Part shown: piece after piece, positions 1 through 7,036 of the stretch | How positions within the stretch are numbered: the first letter of the stretch is position 1 | Layout: every line of letters begins with the position of its first letter | Source of the DNA: an uncultured Oscillospiraceae bacterium | GTDB taxonomy: Bacteria; Bacillota; Clostridia; Oscillospirales; Acutalibacteraceae | Length of the DNA stretch: 25,723 nucleotides | Direction: 5' to 3' | NCBI GenBank assembly: GCA_900547275.1 | Contig: URGA01000025.1 | Span: 1-25,723, forward strand | The notes under the pieces: model-generated | Told to the model about the DNA's origin: nothing | The model's input: only the letters and a program-made list of their open reading frames with translations | Database searches by the model: none | Program-made: the position numbers and the translations under genes

Positions 1-1180
1 AAGATTTATGAAAAATGGATCCTACTGCCGGGGGCGCTTCGTTGGCGCCGAGACGGTGGTCGTTGCCTGCGGTAGCCGCAGAGATACGCAGAAGATCCTG
101 ATAATCATCCACCGCTTTAATTACTGCGCAGAGGAACAGCAAAAATTGTGCGTTTTCATGAGGGGTATCGCCGGGGGTAAGAAGATTTACGCCGGTATCT
201 GTTGAAATTGACCAGTTGTTGTGTTTACCGCTTCCATTTACGCCCGCAAACGGCTTTTCATGAAGAAGGCAGACAAGTCCGTGGCGGAGAGCAACTTTCT
301 TCATAATTTCCATAGTAAGCTGATTGTGGTCAGTTGCGATGTTCGTTGTCTGATAAACGGGAGCAAGTTCGTGCTGGGCGGGAGCCACTTCGTTGTGCTC
401 CGTCTTTGCAAGGATACCCAGTTTCCAGAGTTCCTCGTTAAGATCTTCCATATACTCGGCTACTCTTGTATTTATAACGCCGAAATAATGGTCGTCAAGT
501 TCCTGACCCTTGGGAGGCTTTGCTCCGAAAAGAGTTCTGCCGGTATAAATAAGATCTTTGCGCTGGTCATACATTTTTTTATCGATAAGGAAGTATTCCT
601 GCTCAGGTCCCACAGAAGTGCGCACATATTTAACGCTGGTGTTGCCGAAAAGTCTAAGTATACGCAGCGCCTGTCTGTTGAGTGCTTCCATTGAACGAAG
701 AAGCGGAGTTTTCTTGTCAAGCGCTTCACCGGTGTATGAGCAGAAAGCCGTTGGAATGCAAAGCGTCTTTCCTTTAATAAACGCATAAGAAGTGGGGTCC
801 CATGCAGTGTAGCCGCGGGCTTCAAAAGTAGCTCTAAGTCCGCCTGACGGGAAAGAAGACGCGTCTGGCTCGCCCTTAATCAGTTCTTTACCCGAAAATT
901 CCATAATAACGCGTCCGTCCGGAGCAGGCGTAATAAAGGAGTCGTGCTTTTCAGCTGTAATGCCTGTCAGCGGTTGGAACCAGTGAGTATAATGAGTTGC
1001 TCCCTGTTTAATCGCCCAGTCTTTCATTGCAGAAGCCACGGCATTGGCAACAGAAATATCAAGCTGCTTGCCCTCATCAATCGTCTTTTTTAGCGATTGA
1101 TAAACGTCAGAAGACAAATTTGCTTTCATCACTCTGTCATCAAACACAAGTTTTCCAAAATACTCAGATACGGTTTTCAT
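1..1180 (-). CDS. glnN: Type III glutamine synthetase, N-terminal 393 codons (runs off window start)
   Basis: This gene makes glutamine from glutamate, ammonia and ATP in the cytoplasm. The frame reads open from the ATG at 1180 to the window edge, and about 393 of the roughly 700 residues usual for this family are present. Type III hallmarks are visible: the N-terminal FGKLVFDD segment, THYTHWFQPLTG, EGKGK-like SGKELIKGEPDASSFPSGG, WDPTSYAF, GPEQEYFLID, the KTEHNEVAPAQHELAPV catalytic stretch, and GVNGSGKHNNWSIST followed by ATAGNDHRLGANEAPP at the visible end. The start is set by GGAGG at 1188-1192. The gene is divergent from the glutamate synthase operon and has its own consensus promoter and leader terminator. 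The C-terminal part lies outside the window, so intactness cannot be judged. Confidence 0.95.
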   Translation of the reverse strand, partial: MKTVSEYFGKLVFDDRVMKANLSSDVYQSLKKTIDEGKQLDISVANAVASAMKDWAIKQGATHYTHWFQPLTGITAEKHDSFITPAPDGRVIMEFSGKELIKGEPDASSFPSGGLRATFEARGYTAWDPTSYAFIKGKTLCIPTAFCSYTGEALDKKTPLLRSMEALNRQALRILRLFGNTSVKYVRTSVGPEQEYFLIDKKMYDQRKDLIYTGRTLFGAKPPKGQELDDHYFGVINTRVAEYMEDLNEELWKLGILAKTEHNEVAPAQHELAPVYQTTNIATDHNQLTMEIMKKVALRHGLVCLLHEKPFAGVNGSGKHNNWSISTDTGVNLLTPGDTPHENAQFLLFLCAVIKAVDDYQDLLRISAATAGNDHRLGANEAPPAVGSIFHKS

Positions 1181-1201
1181 AAAAGAACCTCCAAAAAAAA
1201 T

Positions 1202-1258
1202 AAAAAAATAAGGGCAAAGGTGTCTTTGAGGTAATAACCTCGAGACATCTTTGCCCTT
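1202..1258 (-). terminator. Leader terminator/attenuator of glnN, candidate ANTAR target
   Basis: On the minus strand the arm 1258-1237 pairs with 1232-1210: ten, five and five base pairs separated by two small internal mismatches, with a TATT loop. A T-rich tract follows (1209-1202), then the ribosome binding site. An intrinsic terminator between promoter and start codon implies attenuation. Inside its 5' arm a small alternative hairpin can form at 1256-1243, GGGC-AAAGAT-GTCT, a hexaloop with A at position 1 and G at position 4 as known for ANTAR targets. I do not see a convincing second hexaloop hairpin here. Confidence 0.75.
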
Positions 1259-1268
1259 TTACGCCATG

Positions 1269-1297
1269 ATTATACATCCGACTTTCCCAATTGTCAA
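1269..1297 (-). promoter_or_regulatory. Sigma-A promoter of glnN
   Basis: On the minus strand TTGACA (1292-1297) and TATAAT (1269-1274) are separated by exactly 17 bases, a full consensus. Initiation would fall near 1261, so the transcript meets the leader hairpin within a few bases. Confidence 0.85.
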
Positions 1298-1330
1298 CAC
1301 CTGATTTTCAATTTATCCAGAAAAAACCGA

Positions 1331-1359
1331 TTGACAAACGCATTGTGTTATGATATATT
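1331..1359 (+). promoter_or_regulatory. Sigma-A promoter of the glutamate synthase/glnA/ANTAR operon
   Basis: TTGACA at 1331-1336 and TATATT at 1354-1359 have 17-base spacing. The start point would fall around 1365-1367, exactly where the first leader hairpin begins. Confidence 0.8.
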
Positions 1360-1364
1360 CATCT

Positions 1365-1431
1365 GTGAGCAAAGGCGTTCATTTACAGGAAAATTGTCTT
1401 TTTTTCTGTAAATGAACGCCTTTGCTTTTTT
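1365..1431 (+). terminator. Leader terminator/attenuator of the glutamate synthase operon, candidate ANTAR target
   Basis: A perfect 21-base inverted repeat (1368-1388 with 1406-1426) is followed by a T run, so this is an intrinsic terminator ahead of the first gene at 1463. Two alternative small hairpins overlap its 5' arm. The first is GTGAGC-AAAGGC-GTTCAT (1365-1382, six pairs including two G-U). The second is the weaker ATTT-ACAGGA-AAAT (1381-1394). Both loops have six bases with A at position 1 and G at position 4, matching the dual-hexaloop ANTAR antitermination model. Forming them would break the terminator. Confidence 0.75.
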
Positions 1432-1462
1432 ATTTTGTATTTTGCTATGAAAGGAAATTCTT

Positions 1463-2554
1463 ATGTATAGAGAAGGACAGATTCGCATTCCATCAGGATG
1501 CGCAATAGCAGCAGTAATATCAAAAAAAGGCAACAGAATGACCGGCGAAAAAATTATTGAATCAATGCGCCCGATGCACGACCGCTCAAACGGTCTCGGC
1601 GGCGGCTTTGCCGGCTACGGAATTTACCCTCAGTACAGGGATTTTTACGCGCTTCATATTTTTTATGATTCAAAGGACGACAAAGTTCAGTGTGAAAAAT
1701 ACCTTAAAGAAAAATTTGAAATAGTTCAGGCTGAGGAAATTCCAATCAGAAAAACTCCTAAAATCACAGACGAACCTTATATCTGGAGATACTTTGTGGC
1801 TCCGCTTAAATCAGTTCTTCAGCGAAAACAGCAGGATGAAAAAGAATTTGTTGCAAGAACCGTAATGAAAATAAACACAAGAATAAGCGGCGCATATATT
1901 TTTTCAAGCGGAAAAAATATGGGCGCATTCAAAGCCGTCGGCTTTCCGGAAGATGTAGGTTATTTCTACAGACTTGACGAATACGAAGGCTACTCCTGGA
2001 CGGCACACGGACGCTATCCCACCAACACCCCCGGTTGGTGGGGCGGCGCCCACCCATTCGCTCTCCTCGATTACTCAATCGTTCACAACGGAGAAATTTC
2101 ATCCTACGACGCCAACAGACGTTTTATAGAAATGTTCGGCTACAAATGCACCTTACAGACAGATACAGAAGTAATCACATATATTATGGACTATCTTCTT
2201 CGCAGACAGGGACTTACTCTTGAAGAGGCGGCGTCTGTTATCGCGGCGCCTTTCTGGAGCACAATAAGCCGCAAAGACGACGAAGAAGCAGGGCAGCTTG
2301 CGTATCTCAGAAAGATATATTCAAGCCTGCTGGTTACAGGTCCTTTTTCAATAGTTCTTGGTTTTCAGGGAGGACTTATGGCGCTTAACGACAGACTGAA
2401 ACTGCGTTCAATGGTCGTTGGAAGCAAAGACGACAAAGTATTCATCTCAAGCGAAGAAGCCTCTATCAGAGTTATGGAGCCTGACGCGGAAAATATTTAC
2501 GCCCCTGCCGGCGGAGAACCTGTAATTATCAGAGTTGAGGAGGGCTGTTACTAA
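1463..2554 (+). CDS. Glutamate synthase, glutamine amidotransferase (class II) subunit of the split type
   Basis: This is the glutaminase part of glutamate synthase (GOGAT): it hydrolyses glutamine and passes ammonia to the FMN subunit encoded next. The 363-residue protein carries a candidate nucleophile Cys13 in SGCAIAAV after a 12-residue leader, as expected for class II amidotransferases whose N-terminal Cys is exposed by processing. Later come the HGRYPTNTPGWWGGAHPF and VHNGEISSYDANRRF motifs and TDTEVITYIMDYL, all characteristic of the GltB amidotransferase domain. The ATG follows AAAGGA at normal distance. It is the first gene of the operon and overlaps the next by one base (TAATG), implying translational coupling. 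The family also includes archaeal-type split GltB1. Confidence 0.92.
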   Translation: MYREGQIRIPSGCAIAAVISKKGNRMTGEKIIESMRPMHDRSNGLGGGFAGYGIYPQYRDFYALHIFYDSKDDKVQCEKYLKEKFEIVQAEEIPIRKTPKITDEPYIWRYFVAPLKSVLQRKQQDEKEFVARTVMKINTRISGAYIFSSGKNMGAFKAVGFPEDVGYFYRLDEYEGYSWTAHGRYPTNTPGWWGGAHPFALLDYSIVHNGEISSYDANRRFIEMFGYKCTLQTDTEVITYIMDYLLRRQGLTLEEAASVIAAPFWSTISRKDDEEAGQLAYLRKIYSSLLVTGPFSIVLGFQGGLMALNDRLKLRSMVVGSKDDKVFISSEEASIRVMEPDAENIYAPAGGEPVIIRVEEGCY

Positions 2555-4059
2555 TGGGAATTGAATTTATTTATCCTGAATTTGAAGTTATCAGAAACGA
2601 CAGCAAGTGCACCCGCTGCGGCATATGCGTAAAGCAGTGCGCCAACGAGGTTCACAAATACGATGAAAAAAATCATGTTGTAATAAGCGACGACGCAAAA
2701 TGTGTTGACTGTCAGAGATGCGTCTCTTACTGTCCTACCCGCGCTCTGAAAATAAATAAAAGCGACAACACTCTAAGGGACAATTCAAACTGGAAAACAT
2801 CAACGATAAACGAAATTTACAAGCAGGCAAACAGCGGCGGTGTATTGCTTTCTTCAATGGGAAGCCCGAAGCCGTACCCTGTCTACTGGGATAAAATTCT
2901 TATAAATGCGTCCCAGGTAACCAACCCGTCTATAGACCCGCTGAGAGAGCCTATGGAAACGAGAGTATTCCTCGGCAAAAAGCCATCGGCAATTGAGCGT
3001 GACGAAAACGGTAAAATAAAGTGCAAAATAGAGCCGCAGCTTGAACTGCCCATTCCTGTAATGTTCTCTGCAATGAGTTACGGCTCAATCAGCTACAACG
3101 CCCACGCGGCGCTGGCTAAAGCGGCTGAGAAGCTGGGAATATATTACAACACAGGTGAAGGCGGACTGCACGAGGATTTTTACGTTTACGGTAAAAACAC
3201 AATAGTTCAGGTTGCCTCAGGCCGTTTCGGCGTTCACAAAGATTACCTTGAAGCAGGCGCCGCTGTAGAAATCAAAATGGGTCAGGGCGCAAAACCCGGC
3301 ATCGGCGGTCATCTTCCCGGAACGAAAATCGTAGGCGATATTTCAAGAACGAGAATGATACCTGAAAGTTCAGACGCAATATCCCCCGCCCCTCACCACG
3401 ACATTTATTCAATTGAAGATTTAAGGCAGCTTGTTTACTCACTGAAAGAAGCGACGGAATACAAAAAGCCTATTATCGTAAAGGTTGCGGCAGTTCACAA
3501 CATTGCCGCAATAGCAAGCGGTATTGCCAGAAGCGGCGCAGACATAATCGCTATTGACGGTTTCAGAGGCGGTACAGGCGCCGCACCCACCAGAATAAGA
3601 GACAACGTGGGAATCCCGGTTGAACTTGCGCTGGCGGCAGTTGACCAGCGATTAAGAGACGAAGGAATAAGAAACAACGTTTCCCTGGTTGTAGGAGGAA
3701 GTATCAGAAGTGCGTCCGACGTTGTAAAGGCAATTGCTCTCGGAGCCGACGCCTGCTACGTTGCCACCGCCGCACTGCTGGCGCTGGGCTGTCATCTCTG
3801 CCGCACCTGCCAAAGCGGTAAATGCAACTGGGGTATTGCTACTCAGCGCCCCGATCTTGTAAAAAGGCTTAATCCTGACGTCGGAAGCGAAAGACTTGTT
3901 AATCTTATGACCGCCTGGAAACACGAAATAAAAGAATTCATGGGCGGAATGGGAATAAACTCAATCGAAGCCCTGAGAGGAAACAGACTTATGCTCAGAG
4001 GCATCGGACTCAACGAAAAAGAACTTGAAATACTCGGAATTTCACACGCGGGAGAATAA
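2554..4059 (+). CDS. Glutamate synthase, ferredoxin-like plus FMN-binding synthase subunit
   Basis: This is the catalytic core of split glutamate synthase, reductively aminating 2-oxoglutarate on FMN. Residues 19-29 (C-x2-C-x2-C-x3-C) and 50-60 (same pattern) form an N-terminal 2x[4Fe-4S] ferredoxin domain. The remaining ~400 residues are the glutamate synthase TIM barrel: FSAMSYGSIS, GEGGLHEDFY, GQGAKPGIGGHLPG, VKVAAVHNIAAIA, DGFRGGTGAAP and VVGGSIRSASD are visible. Near the C-terminus CHLCRTCQSGKCNWG supplies the cysteines for the barrel-associated Fe-S cluster. The fused ferredoxin domain suggests ferredoxin-type electrons or a separate reductase, because no gltD-like NADPH subunit lies in the operon. 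Confidence 0.93.
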   Translation: MGIEFIYPEFEVIRNDSKCTRCGICVKQCANEVHKYDEKNHVVISDDAKCVDCQRCVSYCPTRALKINKSDNTLRDNSNWKTSTINEIYKQANSGGVLLSSMGSPKPYPVYWDKILINASQVTNPSIDPLREPMETRVFLGKKPSAIERDENGKIKCKIEPQLELPIPVMFSAMSYGSISYNAHAALAKAAEKLGIYYNTGEGGLHEDFYVYGKNTIVQVASGRFGVHKDYLEAGAAVEIKMGQGAKPGIGGHLPGTKIVGDISRTRMIPESSDAISPAPHHDIYSIEDLRQLVYSLKEATEYKKPIIVKVAAVHNIAAIASGIARSGADIIAIDGFRGGTGAAPTRIRDNVGIPVELALAAVDQRLRDEGIRNNVSLVVGGSIRSASDVVKAIALGADACYVATAALLALGCHLCRTCQSGKCNWGIATQRPDLVKRLNPDVGSERLVNLMTAWKHEIKEFMGGMGINSIEALRGNRLMLRGIGLNEKELEILGISHAGE

Positions 4060-4107
4060 AAAATATCAAAGTGCATGGAAATATTCTCGGAGGTGTAGTA
4101 TAATATT

Positions 4108-4827
4108 ATGAAAATAGATGCTCAACAATTTGATTACACGGCTCTCAACGAAGAAATGAGAAACTGTAATGAAGATTTTGAAATAACCGGCTGTCTCGGC
4201 CACAGATTTATCGGCGCAGGAATGAGCGACAGAAAAATTAAAATTCACGGAATACCCGGAAACGCTCTCGGCGCATACCTTAACGGAGCCGAGATAGAGG
4301 TTTTCGGAAACGCTCAGGACGCTGTAGGCGACACAATGAACAACGGTAAAATCATAGTCCACGGAAATATCGGCGACGCCGCAGGTTATGCAATGAGAGG
4401 CGGCAATATTTTTGTTAAGGACGACGCAGGTTACCGCGCCGGACTTCACATGAAAGCGTACAAAGAAAAGCTGCCGGTAATGATAATCGGCGGAAGAACG
4501 GGTAGTTTTCTCGGCGAATACCAGGCAGGCGGTATAATAATCGTGCTTGGTCTTAATATCGGCGACAAAAAGATAGTCGGCAATTTCCCCGGAACGGGAA
4601 TGCACGGCGGCAAAATGTTTTTACGCGGCAGCTGCAGCGATATTGTCTTTCCCAGCCAGGTAACAGCCGCTCCCGCCACCAACCAGGATATGGAGGAAAT
4701 AAAAGAATATCTCGCTCAGTACTGCGAAGTTTTCAATCTGAATATTGACGAGATACTCAATTCGCAGTTTACTGTTGTTACGCCCGACAACAAAAACCCT
4801 TACAGACAGATGTATGTAGCAAACTAA
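4108..4827 (+). CDS. Glutamate synthase, GXGXG-domain subunit
   Basis: The 239-residue protein matches the C-terminal beta-helix (GXGXG) domain of glutamate synthase as a separate subunit. Repeated glycine-rich turns are visible: GCLGHRFIGAGMSDRKI, GIPGNALGAYLNGAEI, GNAQDAVGDTMNNGKI, GNIGDAAGYAMRGGNI and GGRTGSFLGEYQAGG. In full-length GltB this domain is structural and helps link the ammonia tunnel to the FMN site. The ATG at 4108 is far (about 14 bases) from the best ribosome binding site GGAGG at 4089-4093, so initiation may be weak, although no better start is seen. It lies 48 bases after the FMN subunit and 20 bases before the glutamine synthetase gene. Confidence 0.9.
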   Translation: MKIDAQQFDYTALNEEMRNCNEDFEITGCLGHRFIGAGMSDRKIKIHGIPGNALGAYLNGAEIEVFGNAQDAVGDTMNNGKIIVHGNIGDAAGYAMRGGNIFVKDDAGYRAGLHMKAYKEKLPVMIIGGRTGSFLGEYQAGGIIIVLGLNIGDKKIVGNFPGTGMHGGKMFLRGSCSDIVFPSQVTAAPATNQDMEEIKEYLAQYCEVFNLNIDEILNSQFTVVTPDNKNPYRQMYVAN

Positions 4828-4847
4828 CGACAAAGGTAGGTTGACAT

Positions 4848-6059
4848 ATGAAGTATTCAGCACAGGAAGTTTTGCAGTATGTTCTTGAGGAGGATGTAAA
4901 ATTCATCCGCCTTGCATTCTGCGACGTTTTTGGCAAACAAAAAAATATATCTATAATGCCCGACGAACTGGAGCGCGCTTTCGGTTACGGAATTGCCATC
5001 GACGCTTCAGCAATCGCAGGTTTCGGCGGCGAGGTCCATTCAGACCTGTTTCTGCACCCAGACCCGTCTACCCTGACGGTTCTGCCCTGGCGGCCGGAAC
5101 ACGGAAGAGTTGTGCGAATGCTTTGCGACGTCGCCTACCCTGACGGTTCTCCCTTTGAAAACGACACAAGGCGTATACTTAAACAGGCTGTAAAAACAGC
5201 GGAAGAAAAAGGATACAGATTTTCATTCGGCTCCGAAATGGAGTTTTATCTGTTCAAACTTGACGAAAGCGGCAATCCGACAAATATTCCGTACGACAAC
5301 GCCGGATATATGGACATTGCTCCCGACGACAAAGGCGAAAACGTAAGGCGCGAGATTTGCCTTACTCTTGAACAGATGGGAATAAAACCCGAAGGCTCCC
5401 ACCACGAGGAAGGCCCCGGTCAAAACGAGATTGATTTCCGCTATTCAGACGCGCTAACTGCGGCGGACAACGCATCCACTTTCAGCACAGTGGTAAAGAC
5501 AATCGCCTCCGTAAACGGGCTGAGGGCAGACTTTTCTCCAAAGCCTCTTAAAGACGAACCGGGAAGCGGACTTCATATAAATATGTCTGTCCGCTCAAAT
5601 GACGGCAAAGATCTGATGCCCTATATCATTGCGGGAATTCTCGAGAAGATATCGGATATAACCGTTTTCCTTAATCACAGCAAACAGTCTTATCAGCGAC
5701 TGGGAAAAGACAAGGCGCCGAAATATATCACATGGTCAAGCGAAAACCGCTCACAGCTTGTGAGAGTACCCGCCGCAGTGGGCGAATACAAACGTGTTGA
5801 GCTTCGTTCGTCAGACCCCACCGCAAATCCGTACATCGCTTTTGCGCTGTTGATTTACGCCGGACTTTACGGAATTGAGAATAAACTCGAGCTGCCTGAA
5901 GCGGCAGACATAAATCTCTTTACGGCAGACAGTGAAACGCTGAAAAAATACAAAACTTTGCCCCAGTCGCTGGAAGAAGCGGCAATAGCGGCAAGAAACA
6001 GCGAATTTGTTACACAGCATCTGCCTCAATCACTGATTGAAACATACTGCGAAAAATAA
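4848..6059 (+). CDS. glnA: Type I glutamine synthetase family protein, short form
   Basis: This is an ATP-dependent glutamate-ammonia ligase of the type I fold. Visible active-site segments are GSEMEFYLF, HHEEGPGQNEIDF, GSGLHINMS (ammonia/glutamate-binding region), NHSKQSYQRL, ENRSQLVRVP and RVELRSSDPTANPYIAFA. At 403 residues it is about 40 shorter than the usual Gram-positive GlnA, with a compact stretch between the His-containing GSGLHINMS segment and the arginine-rich segment. I see no Tyr adenylylation loop of the enteric kind. Lying inside the glutamate synthase operon and directly before the ANTAR gene, it completes a GS-GOGAT cassette. As the genome also has glnN, this copy could be specialised or act partly as a nitrogen sensor; glutamine synthetase activity itself is the most likely role. 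Confidence 0.88.
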   Translation: MKYSAQEVLQYVLEEDVKFIRLAFCDVFGKQKNISIMPDELERAFGYGIAIDASAIAGFGGEVHSDLFLHPDPSTLTVLPWRPEHGRVVRMLCDVAYPDGSPFENDTRRILKQAVKTAEEKGYRFSFGSEMEFYLFKLDESGNPTNIPYDNAGYMDIAPDDKGENVRREICLTLEQMGIKPEGSHHEEGPGQNEIDFRYSDALTAADNASTFSTVVKTIASVNGLRADFSPKPLKDEPGSGLHINMSVRSNDGKDLMPYIIAGILEKISDITVFLNHSKQSYQRLGKDKAPKYITWSSENRSQLVRVPAAVGEYKRVELRSSDPTANPYIAFALLIYAGLYGIENKLELPEAADINLFTADSETLKKYKTLPQSLEEAAIAARNSEFVTQHLPQSLIETYCEK

Positions 6060-6079
6060 TTGTTAAGGGAGGGAGAAAA

Positions 6080-6664
6080 ATGGATTTCAAAGAACGGGTA
6101 TACAGCGTTCTTGTGGTTTCATCGTTCAAAAAATTCAATGAAGCCTTTGCCCATACTCTCCCCGAAGCAAATTATTTTCCCGTCAACATCGTTACCAACG
6201 TTGCGGCGGCTAAACGCGCGCTTTTGGAAAAAAATTATGATTTTGTCCTTATAAACACTCCGCTTACGGATGATTTCGGAATGCGGCTTGCTATTGATAC
6301 AAGCAGTAATGAACGCACAGTAGTACTTCTTATAGTCAAGGCTGATATTTACTCAGAAGTCCACTCAAAAGTAGTTGACTACGGAGTTATGACGCTGGCA
6401 AAACCGGCGTCTGCCCAGTCTGTTCTCCAGGCTCTCCAGTGGATGGCGGCAATAAGAGAACGTCTGCGCCGCCTTGAGAAGAAAGCGCTTTCTGTTGAAG
6501 AAAAAATGGAGGAAATAAGAATAATCAACAGGGCAAAATGGATCTTGATAGAAAACCTTAACATGACGGAAACAGACGCCCACCGCTATATTGAAAAGCA
6601 GGCTATGGACCGATGCGTAACAAGAAAAGCCATTGCTCAGGGTATAATCAACACTTACAAATAA
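6080..6664 (+). CDS. ANTAR-domain RNA-binding antiterminator with degenerate receiver
   Basis: Residues 1-115 have the response-regulator fold pattern but lack its chemistry. The acidic pair after the first strand is SS (VLVVSSFKKF), and the phospho-acceptor Asp is replaced by Asn59 (FVLINTPL). A charged helix (about 118-140) leads to a C-terminal ANTAR domain (about 135-194) with the family pattern AKWILIENLNMTETDAHRYI ... TRKAIAQGII. ANTAR domains bind paired hexaloop hairpins and prevent leader termination. The gene has a good GGGAGG site and starts 20 bases after glnA, ending the operon. Candidate RNA targets sit in the leaders of this operon and of divergent glnN. Signal input is probably not phosphorylation; contact with glutamine synthetase is a reasonable guess. 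Confidence 0.88.
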   Translation: MDFKERVYSVLVVSSFKKFNEAFAHTLPEANYFPVNIVTNVAAAKRALLEKNYDFVLINTPLTDDFGMRLAIDTSSNERTVVLLIVKADIYSEVHSKVVDYGVMTLAKPASAQSVLQALQWMAAIRERLRRLEKKALSVEEKMEEIRIINRAKWILIENLNMTETDAHRYIEKQAMDRCVTRKAIAQGIINTYK

Positions 6665-6679
6665 TTTTTAATTTAGCAC

Positions 6680-6709
6680 TTGACATTGCTAAAGCGTTCG
6701 TGCTATAAT
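6680..6709 (+). promoter_or_regulatory. Sigma-A promoter of the T-box/trpB unit
   Basis: TTGACA at 6680-6685 and TATAAT at 6704-6709 with 18-base spacing; transcription would start near 6716 at the base of the T-box leader. Confidence 0.85.
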
Positions 6710-6715
6710 GAGCCA

Positions 6716-7000
6716 AACCGATGAGGAAGAGTAAGTAAGTTTTGTTAATTTTTCTTCAGAGAGCTGCAGATAGTGGAATTGCAGTGAAAAACACATTACC
6801 GAATGGACTTCCGAGGGCAATCAGAAACAGAATTAAAAATTCTCTAGTATGTGCGACGGAGCATGACTCTCAGTAAACAAAGGTCTGCATATGATGGTAT
6901 GCGTAAAGTGGGTGTGTTGTCGTGACGCACCAAGCCGGGTGGCACCGCAGGATAAGATATTTCATCCTGTCCCAGCAAAATACTGGGACAGGATTTTTTT
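6716..7000 (+). ncRNA. T-box leader, tRNA-Trp responsive
   Basis: This leader RNA lets trpB be transcribed when uncharged tRNA-Trp accumulates. Stem I begins with GATGAGGAAGAGTAAGTA and includes AGAGAGCTGCAG with its GATAGTGGAA distal loop. The specifier loop reads GAA-TGG-AC followed by TTCCGAGG, placing the tryptophan codon UGG at 6804-6806. The T-box core GGGTGGCACCGC lies at 6937-6948. Its bulge UGGC can pair with a tRNA 3' end GCCA, matching the G73 discriminator typical of bacterial tRNA-Trp. The leader ends in a terminator (6964-7000). Confidence 0.95.
6964..7000 (+). terminator. T-box terminator stem
   Basis: A perfect 12-base stem (6964-6975 with 6983-6994) and seven-base loop are followed by a run of T. 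It competes with the T-box antiterminator upstream. Confidence 0.92.
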
Positions 7001-7036
7001 ATTTTCTGTCCCAAAATCAGAAAGGAGACAGAAAAA

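Noticed and set aside
472..825. Minus-strand open frame inside glnN
   Set aside because: It is another frame of the clearly coding type III glutamine synthetase.
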